Positions 34,170 through 46,639 of a DNA stretch of 64,000 bases are shown piece by piece (position 1 is the stretch's first letter; every line of letters starts with the position of its first letter). Source of the DNA: Epiperipatus broadwayi. Lineage: Eukaryota; Onychophora; Udeonychophora; Euonychophora; Peripatidae. The stretch lies in contig JAQFVV010000031.1 of the NCBI GenBank assembly GCA_028023455.1, positions 1,488,001 to 1,552,000 of the forward strand. Reading direction: 5' to 3'. The position numbers and the translations under genes are program-made. Under the pieces are notes generated by a model that had not been told where the DNA came from, did not search any database, and saw only the letters and a list, made by a program, of their open reading frames with translations.

Positions 34170-36930
34170 GCAAAAGCCAGTCAAACAATACGCCATGACT
34201 CATCAGTGGAAAAAAAAGTTTTCATGAACAATGACAGAAATACTAAAGATGGGATGTGATGCAAGGCACGTTGCTAACAATAGAAGAATGCTGGCCATCT
34301 CAGCCAGGAAATGACCAGAGTGTTTATCATTGCAACCCCAGCATGCAACAGTGTTAGAGGTTAACTGCGGTCCCCTTAAGAAATTTAATATCTAAGCAAT
34401 TTATATATAACACATGTTAAAATATCAAAAGCTAATAATAAAACTAGAATAGCATCCCATTCTGACTTAATTATAAAAACATATTCTTTACGTCAGTTTA
34501 ATAAACTTATAAAAATGTTAATACAGTATATTAAGCATTTTATTAATAATAAAGAACTCGCTATTAATTACGAAGTTTATTTACTATAATTTTTTTTATA
34601 TCTATATATTTACATGCGTGTGTGCGCGAGAGAGGTCTAAACAAACATATTTTTTAAGTTCCTTCTTTCTTGGAAAGTTGAAGAAACTAGGCAATAGTTT
34701 GCCATTAGCACTCTTTCTACAGATATTTTATGTGCCTACGCGAAATTTACAAATGTTATTGAAAAACCTATGAAAATAAGACCCTAAAAACAAGCGATCA
34801 TAATCAGTGATTGTAACCAATGCTTGTCACCAACTTTTTAATACTTTTGTTCATGTGGAATTTACTCCATTAATATGCATATTATGCATAATATATGCAT
34901 ATTTTTTAAAAAACATAGTCTTGTGGGACAAGCTTTAGCTCAATGCAAAAATGCCTGTTGAAGAATAAAATGTTAAAATTAAATCCGCAGCAAATAAAGT
35001 AATCTAATTATTTGAGATGAGCTTCTTTGCTAAAACAACCATTAGAATTATTCCAACAATAATCAATGAAAGTAATTTAAAAAGGCATCAATATAGAGCT
35101 AATAGCTAACCTCAACTCCTAGCTTTCCAAGACAATAAAATAAACAATGGACTAGAGCAACTCTCAACTGGATATCAAGAAACTTAAAATATACTTTAAG
35201 ATATGCTAAAATGATTCAAAGACTGCTAAATCATTGTGGCAAAAGCATGACATATACTAAATAAAACTAAACAAAAATGAAGTGCTTATAACTTATTTGT
35301 AAGCATTTCTTTACAACAATCATCTTTCAATAAATATATATTGTAATTATGACTTCTTGTGACATTTAAACATCATCATAATGTTTGAACGCAGATCTAG
35401 AAAGCTTTGGTTTTAAGTTATTGGAGAAATATATAACTGAATAAACAATGAATGAATGAATGTTATCAACTTCTTAACTTGATTCACTAATGACTTTCAT
35501 TAACATTTATGAGTGAATGAAGCAACCATATCTCCAATTTTTCACTATATGTAGAACAATTTTGTCTTTTTTACTGGTTTAAAAACAACCATATTCATTT
35601 ATGTTATTTTAACCTCTTCATTCTTACTCCCACATAATGCAGGCATGAATTTTCAAATTATAAACATCTGGTTTCAGCTTAATATTAACGGAAATCTACA
35701 TAGTCTACACATGCACTTTTTACACCTTCATTTCCATTTTTCTAGTTTCAGAAAAGGTTTTATTTTTCTAGGATAAAAATTAAAAATTTTATAATTTTTG
35801 TGATCAAGAAAATTGAACTTTTTTGTCTTTCTCTCAGTTTTTTCATTGTTAGTGGAAGAATATTCACCCTGAAAATTACATTGGTAAAAATACAAGCTTT
35901 TTATCGATGTATTTAGAAGAATGAACATTATTGGGAGCCGATGGTAAGTACTTATATATATATATTTAATTGTTATTTGAAAATTTAATTATTATTTGAA
36001 TTTATATTTGATATAAAAAAATTATTATTGAAACTAACATATATGCTGATCAAAAAAATTGCTTGTGATTGTATAAATTTATATCATGAATTATCTGCAT
36101 TTTTTGGTATGATGTAGGCTTTGGGTCCAGTATACGAATTAGGTGATATGAGATTAAGATAAATATTTTGCAAATATTATGACCCAATTTACATTTTTCT
36201 ACAATGTCTTGTCTGCATTTTAATAATAAAAATATGCAAATGCTAAAAGTAATGATTCTGACAGTATATAAACTTAGACCGATTATACACTACTGCGATG
36301 TAAATTTCAAACCTGCATATCAAATACAAAGAGAGGTGGCAGATGATGAAGCTATTAATAAATTTATGGTCATAATAGCATAAAACAATATGAGCCCTCA
36401 AAACCTTTAAAGATAAGATAAATAATACTATATCACACTGACTCTAAACTACTAATTTATGTACCTCAAGCTTCACTCTATAATGAATTTAATATTTCAT
36501 TCACTTTTTATTCTATTTTATTATTTTATTTTGTATATAGTGACTATTTTAGTAGTAATTTTTAATAAATTACAAACATTATTGAAGTTATTATAATATT
36601 TAAAGTATGCTAATTATTGGTAACTACTTGTTATAAGGGATATTATTAGGGATGACATATTCAATGCAAACCCCTGTATGGAAATATATTTTGAAGGGCT
36701 ACCAGGAAAATAAGAGGTACTAATGTCTTTATTCTACAAAGTTTTCAAGTGATGGATTACCTTAGGTGTTATTATATACCAATTTTTTAGAAATTTTATA
36801 ATGAATCCAACTAACCTACTAACAAAAATATAATTTTAAGTTGTATGCATGATAATTTTGAATTTATAAAATCATATGAAAATAATTATTAGAAATATTA
36901 ACTTTTATTCTTTTTTATTACTTTGAATAT
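34170..36930. other. Upstream intron sequence, missing first PH exon not found
   Basis: The exon that should carry the first PH strand and end in phase 2 was looked for on the minus strand and not found. A palindromic ATGCATATTATGCATAATAT lies near 34880. No other features. Confidence 0.45.
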
Positions 36931-36950
36931 CAATGACCATATATATATTT

Positions 36951-37045
36951 TCATGTGTCATAGCATTGGCCAGGAAGCGAACCCACTAACCCGGGACAAC
37001 TGCTTGTAAGATAGCTGTGCTGACCTCTCGACCACCAACGCTTGA
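36951..37045 (-). repeat. tRNA-derived SINE, copy 2
   Basis: Minus-strand copy of the same SINE: GGTGGTCGAGAGGTCAGCAC head, B box GTGGGTTCGCTTCC, end GCTATGACACATGA. The flanks ATGACCATATAT (36933) and ATGACTATATTT (37047) are an imperfect 12-bp duplication. Confidence 0.75.
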
Positions 37046-37715
37046 CATGACTATATTTATTTTCAGCTTAATTACATTCTTTGGTGTTTTATGTTTCAAA
37101 CAATATATATTATGTCATTTTTGAATAATACAAACTTAAGTTATGATAAAATTTGTGGTTAACATAATTTTTTAAATATGCTTCACCAGTGCAATATTGA
37201 TGAATACACATTATTTGTAACAAAAAAATATATCCTTAATAACAAAAGTTTTCAAAATGCTAATATGATGTGATGTACTGTAGCTTCTTAAATGAAGTCA
37301 AGTCTCTCAGCAATTATACCAAGAAAAACTTGTTAGCTACTTAATTTTACATTCCCCAGACCAATTTTTCCCATATTGTGCTCCATCCCATTTCCACAAC
37401 ATAATCTTTGTCAATTCTACAGCCTTTATATCTAAATCCCCCTTATCTTTTCCAAACCCAGCATAAAAACCAATAATCTATTTTCTGTATAATCACTTTT
37501 TTCATATTTATTTTTCCATAACTTCATTATATGTGCCCTTTCTGTTTTCAAGCATTTACATTCAATTAATATTTTCTATTCCTTCCTTACATAATTTACA
37601 GACTACATCACCCATATCTTTCCATTTACATGTATATTCTCTTGTTGCTAAAGATCCTGTTCGAGCCTTAAACAATAAACTACTTTCCTTACTATTATCA
37701 TAAATTAAGTCACAC

Positions 37716-38324
37716 CTAATATTGTTTATTTCTATATATAGTTAAACTCTTTTTACTCTCCATACTAGTTCGCCATCTCTCTAACTCTCTATTCTTTATT
37801 AATAAATCTATTCTTTTATCCCATTCCTTACCACTATAACAATTAACAATCCTCCTAACACAATCATCCCATCTTTTATACAAATATACAGATATAAATT
37901 CTTTATCCAAATCTTTTGCATACCATATTACCTTTCTCACCCATCTTGTTACCTGCCCTTTACTCATAACCCAATTAAATACTATTTTAGCTATTCTTTT
38001 ATTATTCATAAACTGCAATCTACCAAACATTTTCGTTTTACTTTTTGCATCATGAAAACTTGACCATCCCATTTCTCCTTGAATTGCCTCCCTTGCTGTC
38101 CATACATCTGCATCCAATGCATGTTTTCCTACTTCCCTTTGAACTTTTTCTAAGTAATTTAATACCCCATTACTAACATATAATGCATCATTATCATATG
38201 TTAACCCTGCTACTGCAACTCTTTTCCATATAATTCTAGCTACATCATATTTATATGAAAACACTGTTAATTTCTTTATCAATCCCTTTCTTTTCTTTGC
38301 TTCATTTATAATTTTTTCTCCCAT
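37716..38324 (-). pseudogene. LINE copy B C-terminal region
   Basis: A 202-codon frame with blocks shared by all copies: AGLTYDNDALYVSNGVLNYL, ALDADVWTAREAIQGEMGW, WVMSKGQVTRWVRKVIWY and the ELERWRTSMESKKSLTIYRN block. Function is unknown beyond its place after the RT in this LINE. The zinc-knuckle-like end lies beyond a break, at about 37540-37650. Confidence 0.8.
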
Positions 38325-38449
38325 TCATTCAAATAATTTTTCTGATTACTTAAAATAATTCCCAAATAACTATATCTATTCACCACACTTAATATCTCCC
38401 AACAAAAATTTTACATCTTCACATTCACCAATATTAATCATCATTATAT

Positions 38450-38689
38450 TTATTTTTCTTCACTAAATGTAATCCCCATCTCTTTACCCACCCTTGCACA
38501 TGTCCTCAACATAACTTCCATATCTTCTCTTCTTTCGGCACACAAAAATATATCATCTGCAAAAAAAAAAAGACCTGACAAAACATATATTCCCTTACTA
38601 TCTATTAATGGTATCTCTATTCCTCTTGCTAATCTTTCTATAGCTTTTTCCATTTCACTCAAATACAATACAAACAAAATAGGTGACAA
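38450..38689 (-). pseudogene. LINE copy B reverse transcriptase, motifs B and C
   Basis: A 79-codon frame starting at MSPILFVLYLSEMEKAIERL (motif B region) and containing LSGLFFFADDIFLCAERRED with the catalytic FADD box, then MGITFSEEK. A poly(A) run on the plus strand near 38561 encodes the extra F residues and may be an expanded homopolymer. It ends at a stop just before the C-terminal frame. Confidence 0.85.
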
Positions 38690-38742
38690 AGGGCATTTCT
38701 TGCCTTAGTCCCACCCCTTTAATTGATTCTATATTCTCTAAT

Positions 38743-38785
<43 letters not shown>

Positions 38786-38841
38786 TTTTCAAATAAATTT
38801 CTTAATAATATCTACTAAAGCTCAATCCATTCCCAAATTTA

Positions 38842-39474
38842 CTAACCTTTCCATAATCTATTTCTATTTACTCTATCATATGCCTTCTCTATATCTATAA
38901 AACTCATATATAACTGTTTACCTAAATTCCTACTCACATTCATAAGTTGTGTAACTACAAATAAACTATCTCCTATACGCCTATCTAATCTAAAACCTCC
39001 TTGCATTTCCCCCACTACATTATTCCCTTCCATCCATTTTACAACTCTTCTAGCCACCATATATGAAAAAACTTTATATAAAACAGATATTACCACTATC
39101 AGTCTATAATTATTTAACTTTCTATGATTCTGACCCTTTCCTTTAAATAATAACCTTACTCTTGTATTACTCCAACTACTTGGGAAAACTCTATTCTGTG
39201 CCATCTTATTAAAACAAGATAATAACTTTACTTTTGCCCTATATCCTAAATTCATTACCATCTCTGCTGCCCATCCATCTAAACCTCTTACCTTTCCACT
39301 TTTCAATTTCTTCTCTACCTCATTCAATTCAGTTTCTGAAAACCTAGTATTCCCATTACTATATGCTTTCATGTTTTCTATCACTCTATCATTCACATCT
39401 AACATCTTTTCTATATTCATTACATATCTATTTAAGATTCTCTCTAAATCTTCTCTAAAGTCAATTTTTACCAA
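38842..39474 (-). pseudogene. LINE copy B reverse transcriptase, fingers and motif A
   Basis: A 210-codon open frame. Visible blocks: GLDGWAAEMVMNLG (thumb-side of motif 0), WSNTRVRLLFKGKGQNHRKL NNYR (motif 1), GEMQGGFRLDRRIGDSL (motif 2a), and QLYMSFIDIEKAYDRVNRNR with motif-A aspartate. The frame ends just before the microsatellite, where copy A continues into the rest of the RT. It would be the N-terminal half of a non-functional polymerase. Confidence 0.85.
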
Positions 39475-39480
39475 GAAAAA

Positions 39481-40440
39481 ACTATGGCTATTCTTAGATT
39501 AAGGTCTTAAAAAATATAATTAATGATTTAGTTTTATAAAAATATAACCAGAAATGCAAATTAGATAGAGTTTAAAACCACAAAATCATAAAATTTTGAT
39601 ATTAATATGTAATGCGAGTGCCACTGAATGAACGCAATATAGAAATATCTTCTTTCTGAATAATGATCAATTATTAAAAATGTTCTGCTACAGTGCCATT
39701 TAGAACTCATTTTAAATCAATATTTATGTTAGTGGTTGTGACTGAATATAAATTAGTCTAATTTATTTTGACTCTTCAAATTTTATTAAATGTCCAAAAA
39801 TTATAAAGCCAGAAATTAGAAAAAAGCAAATGTAACAATTATTAATTAAATTAGGATTCTTCTAAGATTAGCAATCAATTGGCAAGTTGAATCCCAGAAA
39901 TTTCTAAAGTTTAAAATTATTTATTTTGGATGAAGGTTTTTTTCCAAAAAAACATATTGAACTATTTCCATCAACTAAATATTGAATTAGATGATGGAAA
40001 TAATTAATATATAAATAAATACAACTGAAATATCATCATCACAAACCTTCAGGAAAAGATATTCATAATCATTTCTATTTTCTTGTTATATTCATAAATT
40101 GAACAGTCACTTTGTTTAGTGTTTAAATACTATTACATATAAAAGGGGGGGGCACGTCAGAATCTTTGGATCATTTTAAACTTATTGATAAAATAACATC
40201 TAGAAAAATTAAATCTTTCTGGCTTTATTGTTGAGTCTGTAAATATAAATTTGTAAACTTAATCTCTTCATAAAGCATAAATTAAAATTCTTTATAAATT
40301 ATGCCAACAAAAAATTTATGTAAAACAAATATATCTTGTAAAATTTTATTATCATTTTTGAAATTACTGATCTATATCTTTCTAATCATGTATAATTACT
40401 GATCTATTGAAGAATAAAAATCTTTTCAATTTTGTTTTAG
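39481..40440. other. AT-rich gap with a copy of the 31.9-kb repeat end
   Basis: At 39985-40060 the sequence GATGATGGAAATAATTAATA and what follows match the right flank of the inverted repeat near 31.84-31.90 kb. The rest is unrecognised. Confidence 0.5.
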
Positions 40441-40625
40441 TATTTCCAATTTATAGTTTATTTTCTTTATATCATTTCAGTAATATTTTATCTCATCAAA
40501 CCACCTCATATGTGGTCTCTTTCTATAATTTTTAAAATAACTTGAAATACACTTTTAGACTTGAGTTATCCATCTATTTCTGTCTTTTTTTTATTTTTTT
40601 TAAAAAAACCCTCCAGCTTAACTTT
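40440..40625 (-). repeat. RTE-clade LINE fragment (3' end of the coding region)
   Basis: The minus strand reads peptides like TDII...KIKLSWR and, frame-shifted, YEVVxxDKI, matching the end of RTE proteins (KVTDI...LKWRWAGH...PHMRWxDEI), as in the longer copy at 42.5-46.6 kb. The match is strongly decayed. Confidence 0.5.
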
Positions 40626-41754
40626 ATTTTGGTTTTTTAATTCTATGTTAATTAAGTAATATTAATGATATCTGTTTTTGTTGCCTCATTTATATATTTT
40701 ATTTTCAATCTCTTTTCATTAATCCAACCTATATCTCTAACATATTGTTGTATAGACCATAGTTTTTAGTTTTTCTTGTTAATCCTGTATGGTCTGTCAT
40801 CTATTAGGCATACAAATAAACATAGATAGAATCTATTTATTGTTCTTTTTTTCCCCCCAGATGCATAAATATACTTATTTTAATGTTAATTTATTGTACT
40901 TCTATTGAAACATACAAGTATAATTCTTTGATTACTTTTACACATTACATCAAGCTTCTGCTTACATTATTTATTTAGCTAGAATATTTATAATTTTTAG
41001 TTTCTAAATTATTTCTATCAAGGAATATTTTTTTCTTTAGAACATATATATATTTCCTATTTATATATTTGATAACCTGAGCAACATTTCCTTATTGTTC
41101 TGAAAATCTAGATAGCTTTAAGTAATATTTTATGTTAGAGTACTTTAATTTTTAAAAAAATTCCTTTTTTTGAAATCTATTTTTAATATGCTGATTCCAA
41201 TTTGAACTTTTTCTCACCCGCAAGAATAACAAACATCTCAAACCCCAACTCATTCTATCTCAAAATTTCTGCCAGAAAGCAAAGAGGAGGAGAAACTATT
41301 TATTTTAACAGCACCTGGAATTTTACTTTTTGAAATGATTTTAAATACGGTGAAATTCTTCAAAAATTATAAACGCAGAAATTAAACAAATTTTATAGAC
41401 ATCATTTGTTTTAACTTTTCAATATTTTTTGTTAAAAATATATATAAAAGATACTATTATAAAAATATAAAATGCAAAAATTTAATCAGAAAATTTGTTT
41501 TAAATATTTAAATAACAATCGCAAATTAACAAACAAGTCCTAAAAATATTTTACATTTTTAAACCTATGTATATTAACTTAAATGATTAATTATTCAGGA
41601 ATTCTAACCATTTCAATAGAAAAACTTAAAACTACATACACGTTCATACTTTCGTACGTAAATAAATGTAAAATAATAGTGAATTTTAAACAAAATTGAA
41701 ATAGTCAACTTAAAAATAAGTGAAAATTTTATGTAACATAATATAAAACTAGGC
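40626..41754. other. AT-rich gap, nothing recognised
   Basis: May contain more of the decayed RTE fragment, but no motif is readable. Confidence 0.45.
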
Positions 41755-41834
41755 TTACGTTCCTTATGGGAATCTACATCTTCTTTTACAATCACATGAC
41801 AATTATTTTTATAGCAATACCATCCAGTGGCCAT
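41755..41834 (-). CDS. Possible first coding exon (doubtful)
   Basis: On the minus strand an ATG in a fair context (ATAATGG) opens a 25-codon frame, MATGWYCYKNNCHVIVKEDV..., that reaches a good donor (GGAAC|GTAAGC). It is upstream of the PH-domain exon on the same strand, so it could be the gene's first coding exon. Its end is in phase 1, while the exon at 34020-34167 needs phase 2, so at least one unseen exon would have to lie between. It could equally be a chance open frame with a donor-like site, or belong to another gene. Confidence 0.22.
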
Positions 41835-42510
41835 TATTTAAATTATAACACAACAAACACACCAACAGTAAAAAATATATAAACATTAATGAAAAAATAG
41901 AAAGCCTTGATGTGCTAAATAAAGTTTTTATTTATTTTTAAATTGCCTATTTTCAATTGTGTTAAAAAATTGACTATTATTTTAAATTTTATAAAGAAGT
42001 CAACATTATATGGACAATATTTAAAGCTTGCATTTTGATCATTTGAACTGATAAATAAATATTTACATATATTCTTTAAGTTAGAGGTTAAAACAGATTA
42101 ATACCAACTGACATTTGAAATGACCGATGAAGATGCACTTTTTCTTCGCTATGTTGAGATATTGAAGAATTCTTTGCAAGAGCTATTTAAAACTATTTGT
42201 CCATTTTATACATATCTAATTTAATGGTATTTTACACTAAACAAATCATTGCCTATATGTACTTTAATGATATAAAATGACAGAATTCCAAATTTCAGAC
42301 AGTGAATTGTATTAAAAAGACGGCAAACTATCGTCGATAACGATCATAGTATTATTTATCCTAATTGCTCCAACAGGAGAATTTAACACACATATATATA
42401 TTTGGAAAAGACGCTGCTGATATAAATAATTGGACAAAAATGCAAATATTTAAATTGTAATATTTATTCAATAAAAATAATTAATTCTTTGGATATTAAT
42501 ATTATCAACA
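41835..42510. other. AT-rich gap, nothing recognised
   Basis: No gene, RNA or repeat seen. Confidence 0.5.
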
Positions 42511-43189
42511 TTTTCAATCATTTCACTGAGAATGAAGATTACTCTGAAGTTTAATCCAATTTCTCTGATTCATAATTTCTCTTCTTAAGAAGCAAACTTT
42601 CTTATTTCATCCATCAATCTCATATGTGGTATCTTTCTAAATTCTTTACAATCTCTTGGGATCCAATTTATAATTTATCACTTTTTACACCAGTATGTTA
42701 AGATCAATTCCAGTTCAGTCTCCTCATTATTTCAATGATGTCACTGATACCCAATTGTTTTCATATTCATGTATCTCATTTTCAATCTCTTCTTGTTACT
42801 CTTAATATACATCTTCCATACTTCATTGAGTAATCTGAAATCTCTGTATTTCACTTTTCTTAAAAGTGCAAGTCTTAGACTCATCTGTAAGAACTGGTAA
42901 AACTTGTCTATTAAAAATCTTTTTTCAAACACATAAGGCAGTGATTTCAAGTTATTTTTATCAAAAATATTCCATCTTAATTTATTTCTATGATTGATTT
43001 TATACATTACATTTCCATCTGCATTAATAATGTGACTAAAAATGGTTGCAGATGTTAACTTCTTTTAATCCATGATTATCATTTTTTGTTTTCTTTTCAA
43101 AAAATCCATTAAACATTACTTGTTTTTTAGCATTTATCTTTACTTTTTACTTTTATATTTTTATCTGATAAATCTGTCAATATTTTTGT

Positions 43190-43640
43190 AACTGTGTGAA
43201 TAACAGTTATGTGCAAGCATAAGAAATGGTAATCATGTGATGTTTAGTGGTTTAATACCAATCCTGCCTAATAGGATAGTAGTGTCTTTGATTGTTAAAG
43301 AGCTAAAGCCACCAAAATGTATGGATTCTGACTGAGTTCAGACCCATATGACTATATAAGCTATTGAGCTTAGATTGATAATATTATTGTGTTTTCAATA
43401 TTATTCTCATAGTTTTGTAGTTAAGTAGAGATAAAAGGTGGCTGCTGGAGGGTTCCTAAGATCTAGGTACAATGCTCTCAGATCCAAGGCTCCTCACTGA
43501 TGAAGGCACAAGCCAGAAACTAGTCTGGGGATATTGGATGAGTAGGGAATAGATGGGGATTTTATGCACAAGCCTTCTGGCATCCATTGATTACTCTGGC
43601 GGGCACTGAGTGGCACTGCCTGTGTTAATAACAGTTATGT
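43190..43640 (+). repeat. F3 retrozyme-like unit with intact hammerhead (428-bp period)
   Basis: TAACAGTTAT occurs at 43201 and again at 43629, a 428-bp period. The second unit is cut by LINE C after about 12 bases and resumes at 44854 (ATGTGCAAGCATAAGAAATG) for about 32 bases. The block lies inside the old RTE LINE. It matches the decayed F3 units at 20-21.3 kb (CAGATCCAAGGCTCCTCA, GTCTGGGGATATTGGAT, AGCATAAGAAATGGTAATCA), but here the ribozyme is complete. Confidence 0.8.
43482..43539 (+). ncRNA. Type I hammerhead ribozyme, F3
   Basis: In order: stem Ib ATCCAA, loop GGCT, stem Ia CCTCA, core CTGATGA (43497-43503), stem II GGC-ACAA-GCC inside an A.A pair, core GAAA (43516-43519), stem III AC-TA-GT, C17 (43525), TGGGG, loop ATA, TTGGAT (43534-43539). 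Stem Ib is 6 perfect pairs. Stem Ia is 5 pairs with one U.G. All invariant core bases are present. Predicted cleavage is after C43525. Confidence 0.82.
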
Positions 43641-44853
43641 AATATAATGATGGTTAATACTGAGGAAAGAGAAGATGTAGAATTTTTATTGGGAGATAAG
43701 TGTGGTGAATAGATATAGTTATTTGGGAATTATTTTAAGTAATCAGAAAAATTATTTGGATGAATGAAAGAAAAAATTGATAAATGAAGCAAAGAAAAGA
43801 AAGGGATTGATAAAGAAATTAACAGTATTTTCATATAATAAATATGATGTAGCTAGAATTATATGGAAAGGAGTTGCAGTAGCAGGGTTAACATATGGTA
43901 ATGATGCATTATATGTTAGTAAAAAGATATTAGATTATTTAGAAAAAGCTTAAAGGGAAGTAGGAAGACATGCATTGGATGCAGAAGTATGAACAGCAAG
44001 GGAGGCAATTCAAGGAGAAATGGGATGGTCAAGTTTTCATATGAGAGATGCAAAAAGTAAAATGAAAATGTTTGGTAGATTGCAGTTTATGGATAATAAA
44101 AGAATAGCTAAAATAGTATTTAATTGGCTTATGAGTAAAGGGCAGGTAACAAGATGGGTGAGAAAGGTAATGCGGTATGCAAAAGATTTGGATAAAGAAT
44201 TTATATCAGTATATTTGTATAAAAGATGGGATGATTGTGTTAAGAGGATTATTGAATGTTATAGTAGTAAGGAATGGGATAATAGAATAAATTTATTAAT
44301 AAAGACTAGGGAGTTAGAGAGATGGAGAAATAGTATGGAGAGTAAAAAGAGTTTAAATATATATAGAAATAAACAGAATATTAGGTGTGAGTTAATATAT
44401 GATAATAGTAAGGAAAGTAGTTTATTGTTTAAGGCTCGAACGAGATCTTTAGCTACAAAAGAATATACATGTAAATGGAAAAATATGGGTGATTTATTTT
44501 GTAAATTATGTAAGGAAGGAATTGAAAATATTAGACATTTGTTAATTGAATGTAAATGTTTGAAAACAGAAAGGGTACATATAATGAAGTTGTGGAAAAA
44601 TAAATATGAAAAGAGTGATTATACAGAAAGTGAATTATTGTTTTTTATGCTGGGTTTGGGGAAAGATAAGGGGGATTTAGATATAAAGGTTATAGAGTTG
44701 ACAAAAATTATGTTGTGGAAATGGGATAGAGCAGATTATGGGTAAATTTAGAGTGGGGAATGTAAAATAAAGTGGCTAACAGGTTTATCTGGGCATAATT
44801 GCTGAGATATTCTTGACTTCGTTTAAGGAGAAGCCATAATACATCACATCACA
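43641..44853 (+). mobile_element. APE-type LINE, copy C (strongly 5'-truncated)
   Basis: Begins inside the RT end (homologous to copy A from about 28388) and runs to the family tail ATCACATCACAT. It is inserted into the F3 unit: TTATGT on the left and ATATGTGCAAGC on the right suggest a target duplication of about 5 bases (TATGT). The C-terminal frame is the best preserved of the four copies. Confidence 0.85.
44020..44745 (+). pseudogene. LINE copy C C-terminal coding region
   Basis: A 241-codon uninterrupted frame. It includes MFGRLQFMDNKRIAKIVFNW, YLYKRWDDCVKRIIECYSSK, ARTRSLATKEYTCKWKN and the CKLCKEGIENIRHLLIECKC zinc-knuckle-like motif near codons 167-186, then a short end and a stop at 44743. 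There is no start signal of its own; the true start lay in the missing RT. An upstream stop at about 43990 confirms this copy is dead. Confidence 0.8.
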
Positions 44854-45398
44854 TATGTGCAAGCATAAGAAATGGTGATCGTGTGATGTTTAGTTAATAA
44901 TTTCAATCTCTTAGATTCTCATTTTAATTCTAAACCACCTTGTAAAACTACTGCAAAAAAATTGAAATTTGGAATAACACTATTACACAACAGTGTCAAT
45001 ATTAATCTTAGTATTATCATGTAATCTAATCACTGCTCTGTATTTTTAATGAATATTTTTCAAAATATAATAATACCTGTTTCATATTTTTGATGACCTA
45101 AAGCTTTAGTCATCAAAGAAATGCTTATAGAATCAAATGACTTTTCACAATCTATACATCCAAAGCATAATGGAAACTCATATTCATTGATCTTTTCTAC
45201 ATCACTTAATACTTGTATGTGATCCATTGCCTAAAATTACTTTTAAATCCACCTAGTTCTTTTGATTGGTTTGAATCCAAAGTAATCTTGATAAAGATTT
45301 TGTATAGAACTAATAGGTCTGTAATTTTTAATATTTTGCTTATCTCTTTTTCAAAATATCAGTATTATTATTGTATTCTTTCAATTATTTAGTATATT

Positions 45399-45501
45399 GT
45401 CAGGCATTGGTGGTCGAGAAGTCAGCACAGCTGCCTAACAAGCAGTTGTCCCGGGTTAGTGGGTTCACTTCCCGGCTGATGCTATGACACATAAAAAAAA
45501 A
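45399..45501 (+). repeat. tRNA-derived SINE, copy 3, with target-site duplication
   Basis: Head GGCATTGGTGGTCGAGAAGT, B box GGGTTCACTTCC, end GATGCTATGACACAT and A11 tail. Flanks AATTATTTAGTATATT (45383-45398) and AATTATTTAGCATATT (45502-45517) match at 15 of 16 positions. It is inserted into the old RTE LINE, so it is younger than that element. Confidence 0.85.
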
Positions 45502-46639
45502 AATTATTTAGCATATTTTTAAATAATTTGATATATAACTTTGCCAACAATTTTTCTACTTCTTCACCTGCTTCTTTTAAGATATTAGTAATAATTGCAT
45601 TATTTCCCTTCTCCATAGATTTTCACTGCATATCTCACTGAAAATGCTGGTCAATTTCAGAAATAATAACTGTATGGTATATATTTTTTGTTTTTGTCTT
45701 TATTTCATGGTGCCATCTCTTTTTTAGTAATAGTTACATCTTTTTATTGAAGAAACAACTTTCTTTCCAATATTAAAGTGAACTTTTGGACTTACTTCTA
45801 TATCTTGATTTGTCAATTCATAATTATATTTTTATATTATTAGTTCTTTTCCATGCCATTTTACAAACTGTAGATATTGAATATTTCTTAATAGATCATT
45901 ATTAAAAAATCTTATTCTTTCTTTTCTTCATATATTCTCTTATCTCAGTAGATTGCTTTTTGTGCCAACTATCTTTCTTAAAGTTCTTAACAGAATATCA
46001 GTTATCTTCTTATTGATCACAGTGAAGTCTCTGTCATTTTTAGAAGCTGTTAATACTTTAAAATGATTTGCAAATTTTGCAATTCTGTATGCTTTCTCAT
46101 TTCTACCATCATAATCAAAATTTTCCCACAACACTTTCATTTTCAATCATTTACCAATTCTAGCATTAACTAAAGTCTGATCAAAAAGCATTTTATACAG
46201 TCATATAAAAATCTAGTTTTTCACCACAATAAAAACTTGTTAGAACAATAAACCTGAATTATCCGCATTTGATATTTTCTATTAATTTGAACAACTGATC
46301 TTACAACTCTGTCTGATATATTTTCAATCTCCACAGTGTTGTTCTTTCCTTTTTTATTTATAATGAATCCAATTCTACTCTTGCTTCAATATTTTTGCCT
46401 TTGTATTACGTTTATCATCTTTTAACTTCATAAAATTCAGCAATATCTTTTTAATATCAGAGAGCTCTTTCAATTCATGTATTCTTCCTTCACTAGAAAG
46501 TGATCTGCAATCATAGATACTTAAATAAAAGATAGCCATCAGTTTCAGCCTGAACCCTCAATCAGGGGATTTTTAGTACCCTCTCTTTTGGTCTCTAACT
46601 ACATTCTTGGCTGGTAGCTTTAAAAACTCCAGAGAACAT

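Larger units (their letters stand above)
37258..39480 (-). mobile_element. APE-type LINE, copy B (5'-truncated, best-preserved RT)
   Basis: Minus-strand copy. The 3' tail is ATGATGTGATGTACTG when read on the plus strand. It lacks the endonuclease, so it is 5'-truncated near 39480, as expected when reverse transcription stops early. Three long frames survive (38842-39474, 38450-38689, 37716-38324), and a TA microsatellite (about 38744-38780) sits between the first two. No clear target duplication was found. Confidence 0.85.
42515..46620 (-). mobile_element. RTE-clade LINE, decayed, with two nested insertions
   Basis: Minus strand in order: endonuclease start CRSLSSEGRIHELKE (about 46530-46470); RT motif NYRPISSIQNLYQ (about 45350-45290); CIDCEKSFDSI (about 45170-45130), the RTE hallmark 'FIDYEKAFDS'; then, past the insertion, the C-terminal block LNWNWS (about 42710) and PRDCKEF...PHMRLMDEI (about 42665-42600), matching the RTE ending 'W-x-W-A-G-H ... 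R-W-x-D-E-I'. It is interrupted by an F3 unit plus LINE C (about 43190-44886) and by a SINE (45399-45501). Stops are frequent, so it is an old copy. Confidence 0.8.

Noticed and set aside
35846-35945. Plus-strand exon between a TCTTTCTCTCAG acceptor and a GATG|GTAAGT donor
   Set aside because: All three frames contain stops, so it is not coding.
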